Of a DNA stretch of 64,000 nt, positions 9,626 to 24,600 are shown in pieces. The stretch covers positions 1-64,000 of the forward strand of contig JACEFZ010014613.1 of the NCBI GenBank assembly GCA_014155875.1, written 5' to 3'. The position numbers and the translations under genes were made by a program. The stretch is from Cepaea nemoralis (taxonomy: Eukaryota > Mollusca > Gastropoda > Stylommatophora > Helicidae). Position 1 is the first letter of the stretch, and every line of letters begins with the position of its first letter. A model generated the notes under the pieces. The model was not told the DNA's origin, did not search any database, and was given only the letters and a program-made list of their open reading frames with translations.

Positions 9626-12600
9626 GTAAGACAAATACAATAAAAAGCGTTGTAGTATATTTTAAATGTATGACTGGAAGTGCACAGGTTATAATACTTT
9701 ATACGATAATCAGTAGAAGGTGAAGTAAGGACGAAGCCATGGTAGACACTACTGTAGAGGGACGCAGAGGTGTTTCCAAGGCACCAGGGCTGGGATTTAT
9801 ACTGGCCAAGACCTATTGACGCATCCTCGCCGAGCGTCCTGGGCAACAGGTCCCTTTGGGTTCTGGCTAAAGTCAGTAGGATCGTTGATTCCTCCGAAGG
9901 CGGAGAGTGTCTGCTTGCATGGCGAGGAACCACCAGTCCACACACCAATAAGCCAGACATGGGACAACGGATACTCACGCAAACCTCAGGTCCTGTATGA
10001 CATCACACTAATGTTGGACAACAGGATGTCTCCATCCGACATACAGGACTTCGCGCTGGAGTTCATAGCCAGCGAACACAAGGCAAGCAAGCAAACTACT
10101 GTAGAGATATTCATTACTTCCTGGCACCTTGCCATCTTGACAGACAAAGTTTGTTACATTAGGCTGCAAAAAAGGTATAATAACTACAACCCATGTCGGG
10201 GACCAGGAAAAGTTATCCTTACCTCTCCATAGCACAAAGCCTGGGGTGAATTGTAGAGACCATTTGTTGCCCACATAACATCCCTATCTCTGCCTGTCTA
10301 GTTTACTCCAAAGGAAAGGTAACACCAATACATCTGGAATAAGACAAGCTGCAGAATCATTAAAGCAATGCTGTCTCTGTTTGGCTGTCGGAGCTTCAAT
10401 CCTAGACCAGTTGCTGACCAAGGCTTAGGGCTTGGTCTACCTTGCCATGACATTTAATGTTTAGGTTGCATTTCCTTGCACTAGGGTAGGGCTTGTACCC
10501 TAACAATTGCGCTCCTCTGCCCATAAACGTTGGCACAATGTTGGATGTCGGGTTTGGTGAGCACTGGCCAACATTTGGTGCTAACAGAAAGCAGATAGTA
10601 CCATCTACTGTTATACAGTAGATCAGTGAATGAATTTCTTGTACTTCATTTATTGTAGGCCTAGAGTAAACATCTTATTTTAAGTCAGCACCTCTGTGAC
10701 GAAGGGGTTACGAATGCAATTCGTAATCTTGCATACTCGTTCAAAACACAGCTGCGGGCGATTTGGAAGCAGACTGCCTTGCGTTGGTTTCCATACATTG
10801 GTATGAGTGTCGGCTGTTCTGAAAGCAGTGGTAAACTACTGAATGTAACAACATGCCCAGGAATCACAAACAGCCAAAAAATGCTGGAGTTGGCTGCTAC
10901 GTCCTGTAAAGGTTATGCAACTAATTTTTAACTATTTAGAGACTATGTTTTGATTATTAAGAGCCAGCACAGCTACAAGAAGAACTGTTTCCTATGCTCT
11001 GACGTTGGTGCTAATTGCCCTGCCACAGAAGAGTGTGCCCTGCCACAGAAGAGTGTGCCCTTGTGTTACTATTTGGATGAGTAATGTTGATACCACTGCC
11101 TCCCTGTTGTCTAGCTTCGGTAGTGGAAGCATCTTTAAACATGTGTCCAGGGCTTAGGATACCTGAATGCCAGCGCATCAAAGTCAAAACTTAGAACATT
11201 GTTTTCCAGAGTATTCCAACCATCCATCTAACCAACCAGTCTACCAACCAACCAACCAAAAATCAATCCATCCATCCTTCCACCCAACCAACCAAACAAA
11301 CTGCTTGCATGTCAACCAACCAGTCAATCAACCATCCATCCATCTAACCAACCATCCATCTAACCAACCATCCATCTAACCAACCATCCATCTAACCAAC
11401 CATTCTACCAACCAACAATCCATCCATCCATCCATCCATCCATCCATCCATCCATCCATCCATCCATCCATCCATCCATCCAATCCAACCAAGCAATCAA
11501 CCAACCAGATGAACTGCTTGTATGTGAACCAACCAGTATATCAACCATCCATCCATCACCCACCCAACCAACCAGCCATCCAACCAACCAACCAACCACC
11601 TTTCTTGTATGCCGTTCAATAGTTAAACATGTGTAACTATCATCATACATGTTATGGTTTTCTTGAACAAGTTGGTAGGTGTCGTTTTTTAAAATCATAT
11701 TAATAACAACAATATGAAACAAACAAGCTGATATTTGCCTATGCTTTTGTTTTGCAGAGTTAGTTGATTATTGTGTAGACTTGTTCGATTTTGTCCAAGT
11801 GTTTTGCGGAGATCGAAATAATCCTGCAAGCTGTATCCCATCGTCATGGTTATGTGATGGTTATGCTGACTGTAGCACAGGGTTTGATGAAACACCAGCC
11901 ACATGTGGAAACAGTACGTATGCTCTTAGATTTCTTGAAAACATTGACCTGTTGAAGTCTGCATGTCTAAATGGATAAGAGCGCTCGTTATGAAACATCT
12001 GGTTTGCTGATGCCAAGGTAGCGATTTCAGCCTCTATACCGGTCAGTTGAACTGACATGTTTACTTCTTGTCCTCGACTTGAGGATGCAAATTACAAGTA
12101 CCTTTGAAGATTGAGTGGGTTATAGCCGGATGGCACGGGACATTGGTAGTCGAGTCCACTTAAGTCGAATTTGGATAAGTAGAATTTTGCTTAAGTCGAC
12201 GTTACTGGCTTAGTCCCGGCCATTATCCTTCTTTATCATTGTATAAAAAGTCCTGATAAGTCGAATTCGGTTAACTCGAATTTTCAGATTAGTCGAACAT
12301 AAAAATTAATACCAACTATATAAGTGTTCATGTTTAAGTCGAACTGTTCATGTCACACCCAAAAATAAATACATTGTTTCGCGAAAGAATTATTTTAGGC
12401 CGCCCGGAGAACAACAATCTCGCACATACGATATCTCTCTACATGTCAACAATGGCGGCTAGTGGATGAAATCGACAGTGATAGACAGCAAGCTAGAGCT
12501 GCCGCGTGTGATTTTGTTGATGCTGCCCTTTTAAAATGGTTCACTGTGATTAGCAATGAACATCACAGTAAACGGGCAGATACTAGAACAAGTAACGAGT

Positions 12601-15600
12601 TTCTCCTATCTTGGACATATAATAACAGATGATGGCAAAAGTGAAATAGAAATAAAAAAGAGAATAGGAATGGCCAAAAATGCTTTCAATGGCATGGAAT
12701 CAGTATTAACATCTTGAGAGATTAACAATGCATTAAAAATGAGAATTGTCAAATGCTATGTATATTCAACGCCACTGTATGGCACGGAAGCCTGGACATT
12801 GAACAAGCAGCTAGAAAGTCGCATAGAAGCCCCTGAGATGGGGTATACATATGAATATGTCATGTTCCATGGAAACAAAGACAATCAAATGCAGAAGTTC
12901 TAGAAAACCTGGGAATGAAGAGAGAGTTGATGAAAAAAATAGAGAGAAGGCAAGTGAAATGTTTTGGCCATGTTAAAAGACATGATACTCTTATAAAAAC
13001 CATATTGGAAGGCAAGGGTGAGGGAAAGTGAGCAAGAGGTAGACAAATATACAAGTGGAAAGATGACATCAAGAGATGGACGAACATCAGCCTGGCAGAA
13101 TGTACAGTCAAGACGAGAGATAGACAGTGTTGGAGATCCATTGCAGCCAACCTTCATTGTGGAGATGGCACCTGATTGATTGATTGATTGACTGTGATTA
13201 GATCAGCAAATGTACCAGTAAATGGGCCTTTACTTACAGAGGTACAAACATTTTACTCAATGCTACCATGGTATTAGTGTAAATTGGTGTAAATGTGGGC
13301 AGTCTGGATAAGTAGAATTTCTGATAAGTAGAACAAATTCCTTTGGCCCCTGTGACTTCTACTTATCCAGGCTCCACTGTAATAGGGAAAGCTAATCCAC
13401 ATGTAAAAATCAGTCCAGTGCACTAGAAGTGGTAGCACGTGAATGGACTGTGCTTAAGTTCACAGCGATTGAATGCCCACACATACACATATTAATCTAT
13501 TATATTGTCATTACTTTGTTTGTGAAACATGAATTTTGGGTAGATTTCCAGCTGATCAGGTTACAAACCAGTTTTAACCAATGAAATTAATCTCTGTAAT
13601 CAATACACATGATCACCGGTCTTGGATGAGGTCTGTGATCTTGTCACAATAATGCCATGTGGCCAAACCACCCAGATTTTATAATATATATATCAAGTAT
13701 CAGGTGTGGTGATTGCTGATCATGTCTCTACAATCTTCTATGTCATTTGTTGTTTTGATGATGTTGGTGTAGATAATATTATTATTTGTTGCCAAGCCGT
13801 TTCAGCTTTCCACATTAATCTTTCTCTGTCCTTTTCTGCGTCTTCTGCCTACTGGTTTCCTACATAAGATTAATTTCTCTATTCCACCTTTACTACTGAC
13901 ATGCCCCATATATTTCATTTGTCCTTTCCTTATGGTTTTGATGTGTGATCTTGTAACATCTGCAGCTATCAGTGCGTCTGTTTTGTTTTCAATTCTACCC
14001 ACATTATTTCCAACATTCTTCTCAGAAACCATATTTCCACTGCTTCCAGTTGTTTCACAGTTTCATTACTCATTGTCCAACATTTGCATCCATACAGAAG
14101 AACAGGCCACACACAACCCTTTCAGTGAGCAGATTTGTGTACTGGTCTTGATATTTTTGTTTTTCATTTTATTTTCCACTTGTTTTGAACTAAGCATAGT
14201 CCACACTGGACAGATTTTTGCATGTGGGCTAGCTTTCCCTAATACCAGTGTCCCTCGCCATCAGCCAAACCCACTCTAACTTTAGAGATACTTGTAATTT
14301 ATGTCCCCCAAGTCAAGGACGAGAAGTCAATATTTTAGTCCAACAGACCGCTGTAGTGGTTTAACCCACTACCTCGCCATCATTTCACCGAAAGTTTAAG
14401 AGCCACCACTCTAATCCATGACATTGCTCATTTTTGTAAAAAGAATCTTTATCTCTGTTTCACAATATTCCATCAGATATCGACAGCAATTGATCTGTTT
14501 TATTTTTATGCTTTTACTCTATATAAAGCAAATTTGAATTAAGAATTTCTTGAATTCACTGTTGCTAACATTTTATCATCATTCCTTCTTCTTGCTCTTC
14601 TCTGGCTCCCTGTTTAGAATAGTTTGCAGACTACTTTCAGAGTCTGCAATTAAAACTGTGCTATTGGCATATCTCAGAATATTTATATTCAACACCAATA
14701 AGCTAATTGGAAAAGATCACAGGACAGAAGGCATAGCATAGCCCAGCAACAAGCAAATAAATTTTAAATATTTACACAACAGACTATACATCAGAGTTTT
14801 AATGATCTTAGAAAGGTGAAGACTAAAGTGAAACTTTGTAGAATCTCCATACTTAAAGATTTTGACAAACTCAATACTTAACATATCAGCAGTCAAACCC
14901 ATCTAGAGTGTACACAGATTCCCAACTTGGAACAACAGCGCCTGTCTGAAATTATATAAAACATTCCTGGTATTGAGAGAGGGGGAAAAAAAGCTATCAG
15001 AATGAAGCAGAAAGAAAAAGAAATAACCATAAATTACATAGAAGAATTTTACCCAAATATCACCTGGGCTCATGCAAATGCAGATAAATCAGAAAAAAAA
15101 ACTCAGTTGAAAATGGAGGTGGAGGGATTCTCCTGAACTTAAAAAAATGGAGCAAAGAAAACAGTCAGTTGCAAATCGAAAATTCTTCAGTAATTTCAGA
15201 ACAGAGATTGAGGCCTTAAAAACTGCAGCAGAAATGCCACTGACAAAGAAATATAAAGAGACACAATCAGCATTATTTCCATATTGAAGAGAAACAGACA
15301 CCCCCCCCCCCCCCCCCCCCCCACCCCCACCCCTCAAAACAAAAACAGTGCACAACTTACAGACATAAGAGCAGCACTCCACGGACACTGTTGAAAATTC
15401 AAAAGGGTTGTAATATAGCTCATATTGCAACATACCTGGAAATGAAGATTGGCAAAGAAAGGTAGAAGGCTACCTTGGCCTGAAAATAGACATAATCTAT
15501 GATGAGGCCAGGAGGTTCATAATAAACACTTATAGAACCAAGCGGGAATCAGTGCATCCAGGCTACCAGAAAGAGGATGCATTTGACCAGCTCCACCAAA

Positions 15601-18600
15601 GTGAACAAGTAAGAATCTTCAGATCTCGCACAGGATTGAAACACCACTTGTTTGATAAACTAAAGATAGGGGATACTGATTAACATACCTGTGCAGCTAA
15701 ACATTTGCTGCAAGAGCATTCAATACATGCGGAACTGAGAAAATCATTTTGACCTACACTTGTTCCATTTGAGGACAAACTATATGGAAATACCAACAAC
15801 ACTGCTTTCTTTAAATATATTCAGGTTGATGTGTGAAGATGTATGAAGAAGAAGAAGATTTCTCTCATCAGTTTAGTTTTTATTTGTTTCTTGAAAGATT
15901 ACCATATACGTTTTTTTGTTTTGGCCTGTCCACGGTATTCTTTTGTATTTTACTCAGAAACCACATTTCTGCTGGCATTAGATGTTTCTTGACTTGTCTG
16001 CTTATTGTGTGTGTGCGTGCATAGACAAAATATAATACATTCTTTTATTGAAAGCTAGAGCAAGACATTGAGGGCAGAGATCAGTTGAAATAACCATACC
16101 CAATACATAGTGTCTAACCAGCTTGGAAGATTATGATCATCTTTGGATGTTTAAAGCTTTTTTAGTCTTTTTTAACTTGTATTCTCTATTTTAGTGAATC
16201 CATGCCAACCAAATCCTTGCTTGAATGGAGGTGTATGTCAAGGCTTCTCTGCTCAAACTAATGTGTCAGTAGCATATCCAGTTTGTGAATGTGCAACATC
16301 CTTTACTGGTCAGTGGTGTGAGACAAACTTGACCACTATACAGCTTCCGCCAGGTAGAACTCATGTTGTTACTCATAGTTAGATTAACCTTTTCCGGGAA
16401 GGTTAACCCGGACAACAAATGCCCGCAGAAGTCAGATGTGTCTGCCTAACAGAGCAAGAACGCAGCTCTGTTGTAAACAGGCACAACACAATCACGTCCG
16501 GAAAAAAAACTCTGGATGAACGCAGAAGAAGAAGAAGAAGATTAACCTTTTACTCATAAATTATAGGAGGTGACTAAGGATGGCTGACATGTAACAGCTA
16601 CTTCATCCTGCAGAAAATTTTAACTGCAGAAGTCAACTAATCAAAAACAAGTCTACAAATGGCTTGATGTGGATTGGTTGAGGGGCTATGTTCCGTTGGG
16701 AGATGAAAAGTAGAAGAAGACGATACCATGGTTGGCTTTTGCACTAACACAGCTGGACAATTGCCTGATCAATAATTATTCCAGAATACTGCAAAGTAGC
16801 AAGTACAGATGACTGTGAAATAATCTTGTTTATAAAGGAGCAAATACCGATGTCTATGAAATAATCTTGTTTACAAAGTAGCAAGTACAGATAACTATGA
16901 AATAATCTTGTTTTCAAAGTAGCAAGTACAAATAACTATAAAATAATCCTGTTTACAAAATCTCTGTGATGGTTCCATTACATATGTAAAAGTTAGTTGT
17001 ATATCCTTTACAGGACGTCACATTCAACCCCAGCATATTTTGGCTGTTTGTTATTTCTTGGCAAGTTTATGTTAAGTAGTTTGCCATTGTTTTATGAACG
17101 ACCGGCACTCATACCATTGCATTAAAAACAACGCAGAGCGGTCTGCTTCCAAATCACCCGCAGCTGTGTTTTGAACGCTATATGCAGGATTGCAAATTGC
17201 ATTCATAACCCCTTTGCCACAGCACCGGCTGGACACAAAGATTGCATGTAATAATAAAACACATTGCTATATTACTGTTTTCATACGTCACCATCATCTG
17301 TAAAAGTAAAGGACCCTTTTTACACACCTTTAGGCATATCAGGCATATTGTGCTAGCCCTATATTTTTATAGACCAGTCAGCAACCAAGGAGTAATGTGA
17401 TCAAGACATTTCCCGGAACCCATTTTAGACTTGGAAGCCTGGGTCTATTTTTAAAATCCACCTCGATGTGAATTTGAATCCATGACTACTGGGCCAGCAG
17501 GCAAGAGCATCATTTGTACATATCCAAAATACATGCCCTCATCAATAGTCACAGAGTTAATTTGTTAATGAATGTAATAAAATTACCATGAATCACTGGC
17601 ATACATAAACAGCATTGACATTCAGATGCAGCAGAAATAGGACATGTAGCAAGCCCACAAGCAATGGATTGATGAAATAGCAGAAGCAATGAATACTTTC
17701 TTGTACACAATGCATACAAAGGCACAGTTCGTAAGCTTTTCCTAATCCTAACGCTGAAAGATCTCAGTAAAAAGGTAGGATATACAAAATAGTTGATTTC
17801 ATTGGTCCTGAAGTGTTCAATCAGTTGGGCAAGTAAGCTGAAATTAATTCAGGAATCTGGGATTGAAAGTACTCAGCTGACAACCTAGTACAGTCACTTG
17901 CACCAAATACCAGCTGCCTCCATGGTTTCCTGGACGAGCCACAGAGAATAATGCCTTTGTGAGAATGACATAGGCCTCTTAAATACAGATAACTCAATAT
18001 AGGATTGCAAAACCAATAATAAATCAATCAGCGAGGTCAGCATGGCCGAATGGATAAGAACACGTGTTCTTAAACATCCAGTATGCTGATGCCAAGATGA
18101 GGGGTTCAGCCCCTACACCAGACAGTTGGACTAAAATGTTGACCTCTTGTCCTTGACTAGGGGGCGTAAATTACAAGTACCTCTGAAGGAGTGGGTTCAC
18201 TTTATGGCGAGGGACACTGTTATTAGGGAAAGCTAATCCACACGCAAAATTCAGTCCAGTACTACAAGAAGTAGTGTGTATGGACTACTCTTGAGTTCAA
18301 AGCAAGCTAGTGCAAAAAAAATTTTTTTTTAAATCACTCAGCCATCCAGTAAACATTTCAGTGTAAGCTTATTTATTCTGTTTTTATCTTAATTTAAACA
18401 ATTTTATTGTCTATGGAATTAATTACGAAAACTCTTAACTGTTCCATTTCATATGTAAAGACTATATTGGCCTAGGAAGCCACGAGCAACAATTCAGCTG
18501 CAGCAATGTTTCAAAAGCTTTCCTGCTCTCACCATCAATCTCTAAGAATCCTACTTGAAAATAAAATATTTTTTTTTAATGTTGCATACGACTTGCAGGA

Positions 18601-21600
18601 CGTTGCAGTTAACACCAGCATGTTTCAGCTGCTGTTGATGTACTAGGCAAATGTTACATTCAGTAGTTTGCCATTGCATTCTGAACGACCGGCTCCCATA
18701 CCAATACATTGTAACACGACACGGTCTGCTGCACAAATCGGTCGTGGCTGCGTTTCAAACGCCTGGTAAGCGGCTCACGAACCGCGTTCGCAAGCCTTTG
18801 GCCATGGAGACGATCAGACAAAATAAGGAAACCACCACTCCCTTCATCCCTATGTAGAAGCCTCCATTGCTTTTTTTAAACTTGAGTGTTTCCACTGATG
18901 TCATGCCTCACTATTATCATCATGTCCTGTCGTCATTGATAGTGTTTCTCCAAGAGTGCGTATTCTCTGTGTTCTTGACATGTCGTACCTCTTGATTCCA
19001 CCCCACACTGTTAAGAAATGTTTTTAAAAATCCAAGTAGTGCCTAGTTTGACACTTTTTTAACCCACATTAAGCGGGCCTAGCCTCTCTATTTCTAATGA
19101 TTCTCTGATTTTTCTTTTATAGATATCTGTCTCTTTGCCCATTATCTGTGTGTTCTCAAAGTACATTTGGCATGAATTTGGGCATGAGAGGCAATTATCG
19201 ACTACACCACTCCTACTTATTCTCTGGTTTCTAATGGCAGCCATCATTTCATATAATCTTATTCCTAATGTGCAGACAGTTGTTCCAATGTATAATTGTT
19301 TAGTTTGACAATAGTTTGAGGTAGGCAATGTCTTGCCACATTTTTCTAAGTCTTCTACCTATTACTGAATTGAATCAATTTTGATTGTGTCATTGCTACT
19401 TGCTACAAGTCTGATCTTGTATTTGTAACATCTTTGTCTTAGTTTTGTTGTCAAATCCCACTGTAAGGTATTATGATTGTGTTTGTAATCTACCGTTGGT
19501 CTCCTGCAATCATATTGTCTTCCATAGCTTTCATGACCACTTCTTTTATGCTGATGCATATGTTGGTGGAAGAATCCAAGGTCCTATGGACACATCCAGA
19601 GTGCAAGGTTGATACCCCAACAAATAACTAACTAACACATACATGCACACACTTCAAAGTGCTGTTATGTCAACCCAGCCTAAAATAGGTACTGGGAAGT
19701 AATGGCAGTCAGTACAATATTGACCACATGAGCCATTGAGTGTCGTTTGGTTTATACAAATATATGGCCAGCACCAGAAACCCAATATGTCTCAAAGCAT
19801 GTACAAGGGTACTTTACTTGTATTTAACATGTCTCTTACACCTGTTAAGATTTTGTTTATCTGTTATTTAGCATATCATATTTGGGTATTTGCATGCTGT
19901 CTTTGGTCATACCTTATTGCTTTAATCATCTGTGGTGAAGTCGTCAAGCCAGCTGCCTTGCACTTCAAAGATTGAGGGTTCCATTCCGAACTCCACCATT
20001 TGGTTCATAGGTAGTTTTCTTCCAGAGATTCCTGGGGGTTGCCGCTGGAGCTACAGAGTTTGTACTTGGTGCCGTGCTTTCGGCAGGCCACCCTGTAGAA
20101 TGAGACAGAGCCATATGGGTTAAAACCGAGTTTGGTGGAGTCAATCTTATGTCTTACACCCTTAACTTGACCTTTTTTCATTGAAATCTGAAGATCACTG
20201 ATTTTACAACTTTTGGTTTAATACAGTGGATGCTGCTGTGTGTACACCTAACCCTTGTGTGTCAGGAACTTGCACCCCAGTTCGTGGACCCAGCTACATT
20301 TGCAAATGCCTACCAGGTAACAAGTAGTGATACATTCTTCTTCTCCTAATTAGGCTCTCAGCCAACTCACACCAAACCCTTTGTAGACTAGTTCATGATT
20401 TGGTTGGGTTTGGCAACTAAAATGTTGTACAGGATGAGGTAACCAGTCTCATGCCAACCCTCCTTAGTCATCTCTTATGACATGCTTGGTGGGTTACAGT
20501 GTTGCTGTTCTTTGCTTCCCTTATGGGCCCTGGTAACACACAGACAGGGATACATTGGTAAAGTAAACAAAGGGTGACTGCAGTTGACCTGGAAATCAAC
20601 AAATAAATTAAGCATGAAACATCAGTGGTGGTTATCTCTACAGGAATATTTAAAAAAATTGACTGCTAAGAACAGTATTTATCAGTGGGATATTTTATGT
20701 TTTTATTAGTATGTGAAGAATGTTTTAATTGATAAAGTCTGGATCAAAATATTAATTATTTGCTTAGTGATGTGATTTTAATCATGGGGAAAAGTTAAGG
20801 CTGTTGTGTTAAGGATGCCCTATATCTCACTGGCCGGTCTCCCTGACGAAGGGGTTAACGACTTTCTCTGTAATCCGTATATCCAAGTGAGGAATGCAGT
20901 TGCGCAAGATTCGGCAGCGGATAGCGTTGCGTTGGTTACTTGTGAGCCGGTCGCCCAGAAAGCAATGGCAAACTACTGAGCGTAATCTTGTAAAAGAACA
21001 TCAACAGCAACTGAAAAATGCTGGTGTTGACTGCAATGTCCTGTAAGGGATATGCAACTTTAAAACAACAAAAAATACCTCACTGTGGATGCCAGCTGTT
21101 TGTTTTACTGTACTCCATGTAAGACAGGTAGCCGGCATGATATTGACCATATCATTTCTGAAGTGCTGAATGGTATATTAAATAGCACCATATGTGCAAT
21201 ATAAGGCCTGTGAAAGAATCCTTTGTTTACTTATTTATGCAAGACTTCTACCATACATCCATGTTATACACTAGAATATATGGCCATCATAGGCCTGAAC
21301 CAAACTGGCAGAAGATCTCATAGTTAGTTTTCACCGAAGATTCAGTAACCAGAAACCATGAAGTGGCAGAGGCTTTGGAACTATCAGCTTGTTCCCAAAT
21401 CATGGGTGAATGATGTTCCTTGAATGTGTGTCCTCCCCTCTGCTGTGTGTCCACCGTGACGAGGTAGAGGGGCTTGTGCGTCCCAATGACCCCAAGAGCT
21501 ATGCCGACGGTAGCACAGCTACTGGTAGGGCCACCCATGTCGGACAGGTCAAGGGAGAGGGACCAGACAAAGAGACACACAAACCTGCTGCCTTGTAGGT

Positions 21601-24600
21601 AGACTGGGGACAGTCAAAGGCTAGGGAAAGCATCCCGAATAAATGCTTGTCGAAATCGGATGTACTGAGCCACAGGCTTGACAAAGCAGTGCAACGTAAA
21701 ACCTGCTGCCTTGTAGGTAGACTGGGGACAGTCAAAGGCTAGGGAAAGCATCCCGAATAAATGCTTGTCGAAATCGGATGTACTGAGCCACAGGCTTGAC
21801 AAAGCAGTGCAACGTAGAACCTGCTGCCTTGTAGGTAGACTGGGGACAGTCAAAGGCTAGGGAAAGCATCCCGAATAAATGCTTGTCGAAATCGGATGTA
21901 CTGAGCCACAGGCTTGACAAAGCAGTGCAACGTAACTTAATTCATGATGTCACAAATCAATATTAATCATTATGGTGCTAATCCCGTGAAGTCCCATCAG
22001 GCGGCGATAGTGCCGGGCCCCCTGCCTCGAGGGGGTCCACCCATGACTACTGGTGGTCACCTTCCCCTGTGCTGTGGAGTCAAGGCACAGAGGAGTAGGT
22101 TAAGAGCTATTGACCAAATACCCCGGACACTCAACATACTACAGTGGAATGCCGAAGGAGTTTACAAGAAGAAAGACTCCCTAACACAGCGTCTTCATAA
22201 AGATAGAATAGATGTGGCATGCATTCAAGAGACACACCTCAACGCCAATCACAAATTCTCAGTCAGAGGATATCAGGCCACACGTTTCGACCGCGAAGGA
22301 CACAAAGGAGGAGTTCTAATACTTACACGAAATACAATACCTTGCAGCGAAGTATCTGTGATCTCTGACAACCAAACGGAAATTATAGGTGTTGATATAA
22401 TGATAAAGGACGTGAAAATAAGAATCTACAATCTTTATAGCCCAGCAGATAAGGACCTTACACTCTCAAACATGAAAATAACTGACACAAACTGCATTAT
22501 TGTCGGAGACTTTAATAGCCGTTCAGAAAGTTGGGGATACCCAGATACTGACAAAAGGGGAGATGAATTGGAGGACTGGGAAATAGACTCAAATATCCAT
22601 CTACTCAACACAACGGATGACACACCGAGCTTCTACTCCAGAAGATGGCTTACCACTTCTACTCCAGACTTAGCTTTCTGCACAGGAGACATCCTCCACA
22701 AAATCGATCGCCATGTGCTGAACCAATTAGCAGGTAGTGACCACAGACCAATCAAGCTTGTAATGAATATGGAGTATGTTCCACAGGAGCAAAAGCCCTT
22801 GCCCCGCTGGAATTACAAACGAGCAGATTGGGACAGATTTGCCATACTAACAGACAAATATTGTGAAAACATAAATACACGATATGGCAACATAAAGCAA
22901 ATGGTGGAAAGTCTAAACAGAGCGATAATACAGGCAGCCACTGAGTCCATTCCAAGAGGAGCGAGGAAAAATTACAAACCATACTGGACTGAAGAACTAC
23001 AAAGTTTGGAGGACAAAGTTGAAGATGCCAGGAAGACAGCAGAGAGAGAACAAACAATTGAAGCGAATATCTCTCTCAAAGCCATCTCAGCAAAATATAA
23101 AAGAACAGTAAATCAAACAACAAGAGATTGTTGGAGGGAAAAAACAGAAAACCTGAATTTTGACAGGGATGGAAACAAACTATGGAAACTAGTGAAAGCC
23201 ATGAACAATGAAGGACCTAGCAACAAAAAAATAACAATTAAACAAGGAAATGCCTTGCTTACAGGCAAAAAGGCTGCAAATGCACTAATGGAACACTATG
23301 CAAATGCAAACCACATTGATATTACAACCGAACAGAAGAAAGCAATCAAAGACAAACAGATACATCATACAAATACAGAGACAGCAGCAGAATATATGAT
23401 GGCAAATCTAACAATGGAAGAAATGGAACAGGCAATGAATACCCTAAAAAAGAAGAAATCACCAGGAAAGGATGGAATCACAAATGAAATGCTAATAGGA
23501 CTAGGCACTAAGGCAAAAAAGAAACTACTAGCAGTCCTAAATTACAGCTGGAAGAGGGGAATAGTCCCACAGGCATGGAAGGAAGCTATACTAATACCAA
23601 TCCCAAAGAAAGGAAAAGACCTGGAAGAACCAAATGGCTATCGACCTATCAGTCTACTTAGCTGTGTATGAAAATTAATGGAACGCATTATCAATGGCAG
23701 GCTAACATGGCATCTGGAAGAAAACAAACTCTTAACACCACACCAAGCAGGATTCAGAAAGTACAGATCCACTGAAGATCAAATAACCTATATAGCTCAG
23801 GAAATAGAGGATGCCTTCCAAGAGAAAAAGCACACACTAGCAGTCTGGATAGATTTAGAAAAAGCATTTGATAAAGTATGGAAGGAAGGACTGAAAGTAA
23901 AACTGCAAAAGATGCATGTTTGTGGGAAAATGTACAAATGGATCAGCCACTACCTTGAGAACAGAACTGCCAGGACAAAAGTACAAGGACAAACCAGCAA
24001 AATGATGCTGTTGGAGCAAGGTGTCCCCCAAGGAGGAGTTCTTTCACCAACATTATTCCTAGCATATATAAACGACATCACAGAAAATTTTCCAGCCAGA
24101 GTACACACATCATCCTTTGCAGATGACCTAGCCATATGGACATCTGAAGAATATATTAGTACAGCTAACAGCAGAATACAGCAAGCCTTATTAGCACTAG
24201 AGGACTGGTCAAAATCATGGCTAGTGAAGATAAGTGAGGAGAAAACAACATGCACAGTGTTCTCCCTCTCAAATAAAACTCAACAACCTAAGCTGGTATT
24301 GAATGGAAAAATATTGCGCCATGAAGAAAATCCAAACTATCTCGGAGTCACCTTTGATCGTCGCCTGACATGGAAAACACAGGTTGAGAAAAATCGAACA
24401 AGAGCAAGGCAAAGAATGGCAATCATGAAAAAGCTTGCTGGTACAACGTGGGGAGCAGATGAGAAAGTTCTCAAGAAGTTATATACTGGACGGGTGAATC
24501 CAGTACTGGAATATGGCATTGCAGCTTGGGCAACAGCAGCTAAGTCAAACTTTAACAAAATAAGTAGAGTCCAAAATCAAGGAATGCGAATCATAACTGG

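Larger units (their letters stand above)
11956..13475 (+). mobile_element. SINE-A copy split by a pogo-like element
   Basis: The head and middle (11956-12146) and the rest (13382-13475, starting ATAGGGAAAGCTAATCC) make one SINE-A interrupted at a TA dinucleotide. In intact copies the same point reads GGTAATAGGG. Confidence 0.85.

Noticed and set aside
11167..11722. Asn/Pro- and Trp/Gly-rich frames
   Set aside because: Derived from CCAT/CCAA repeats.
21499..21920. Three similar minus frames near the LINE start
   Set aside because: They are antisense reading of the 118-bp monomers.
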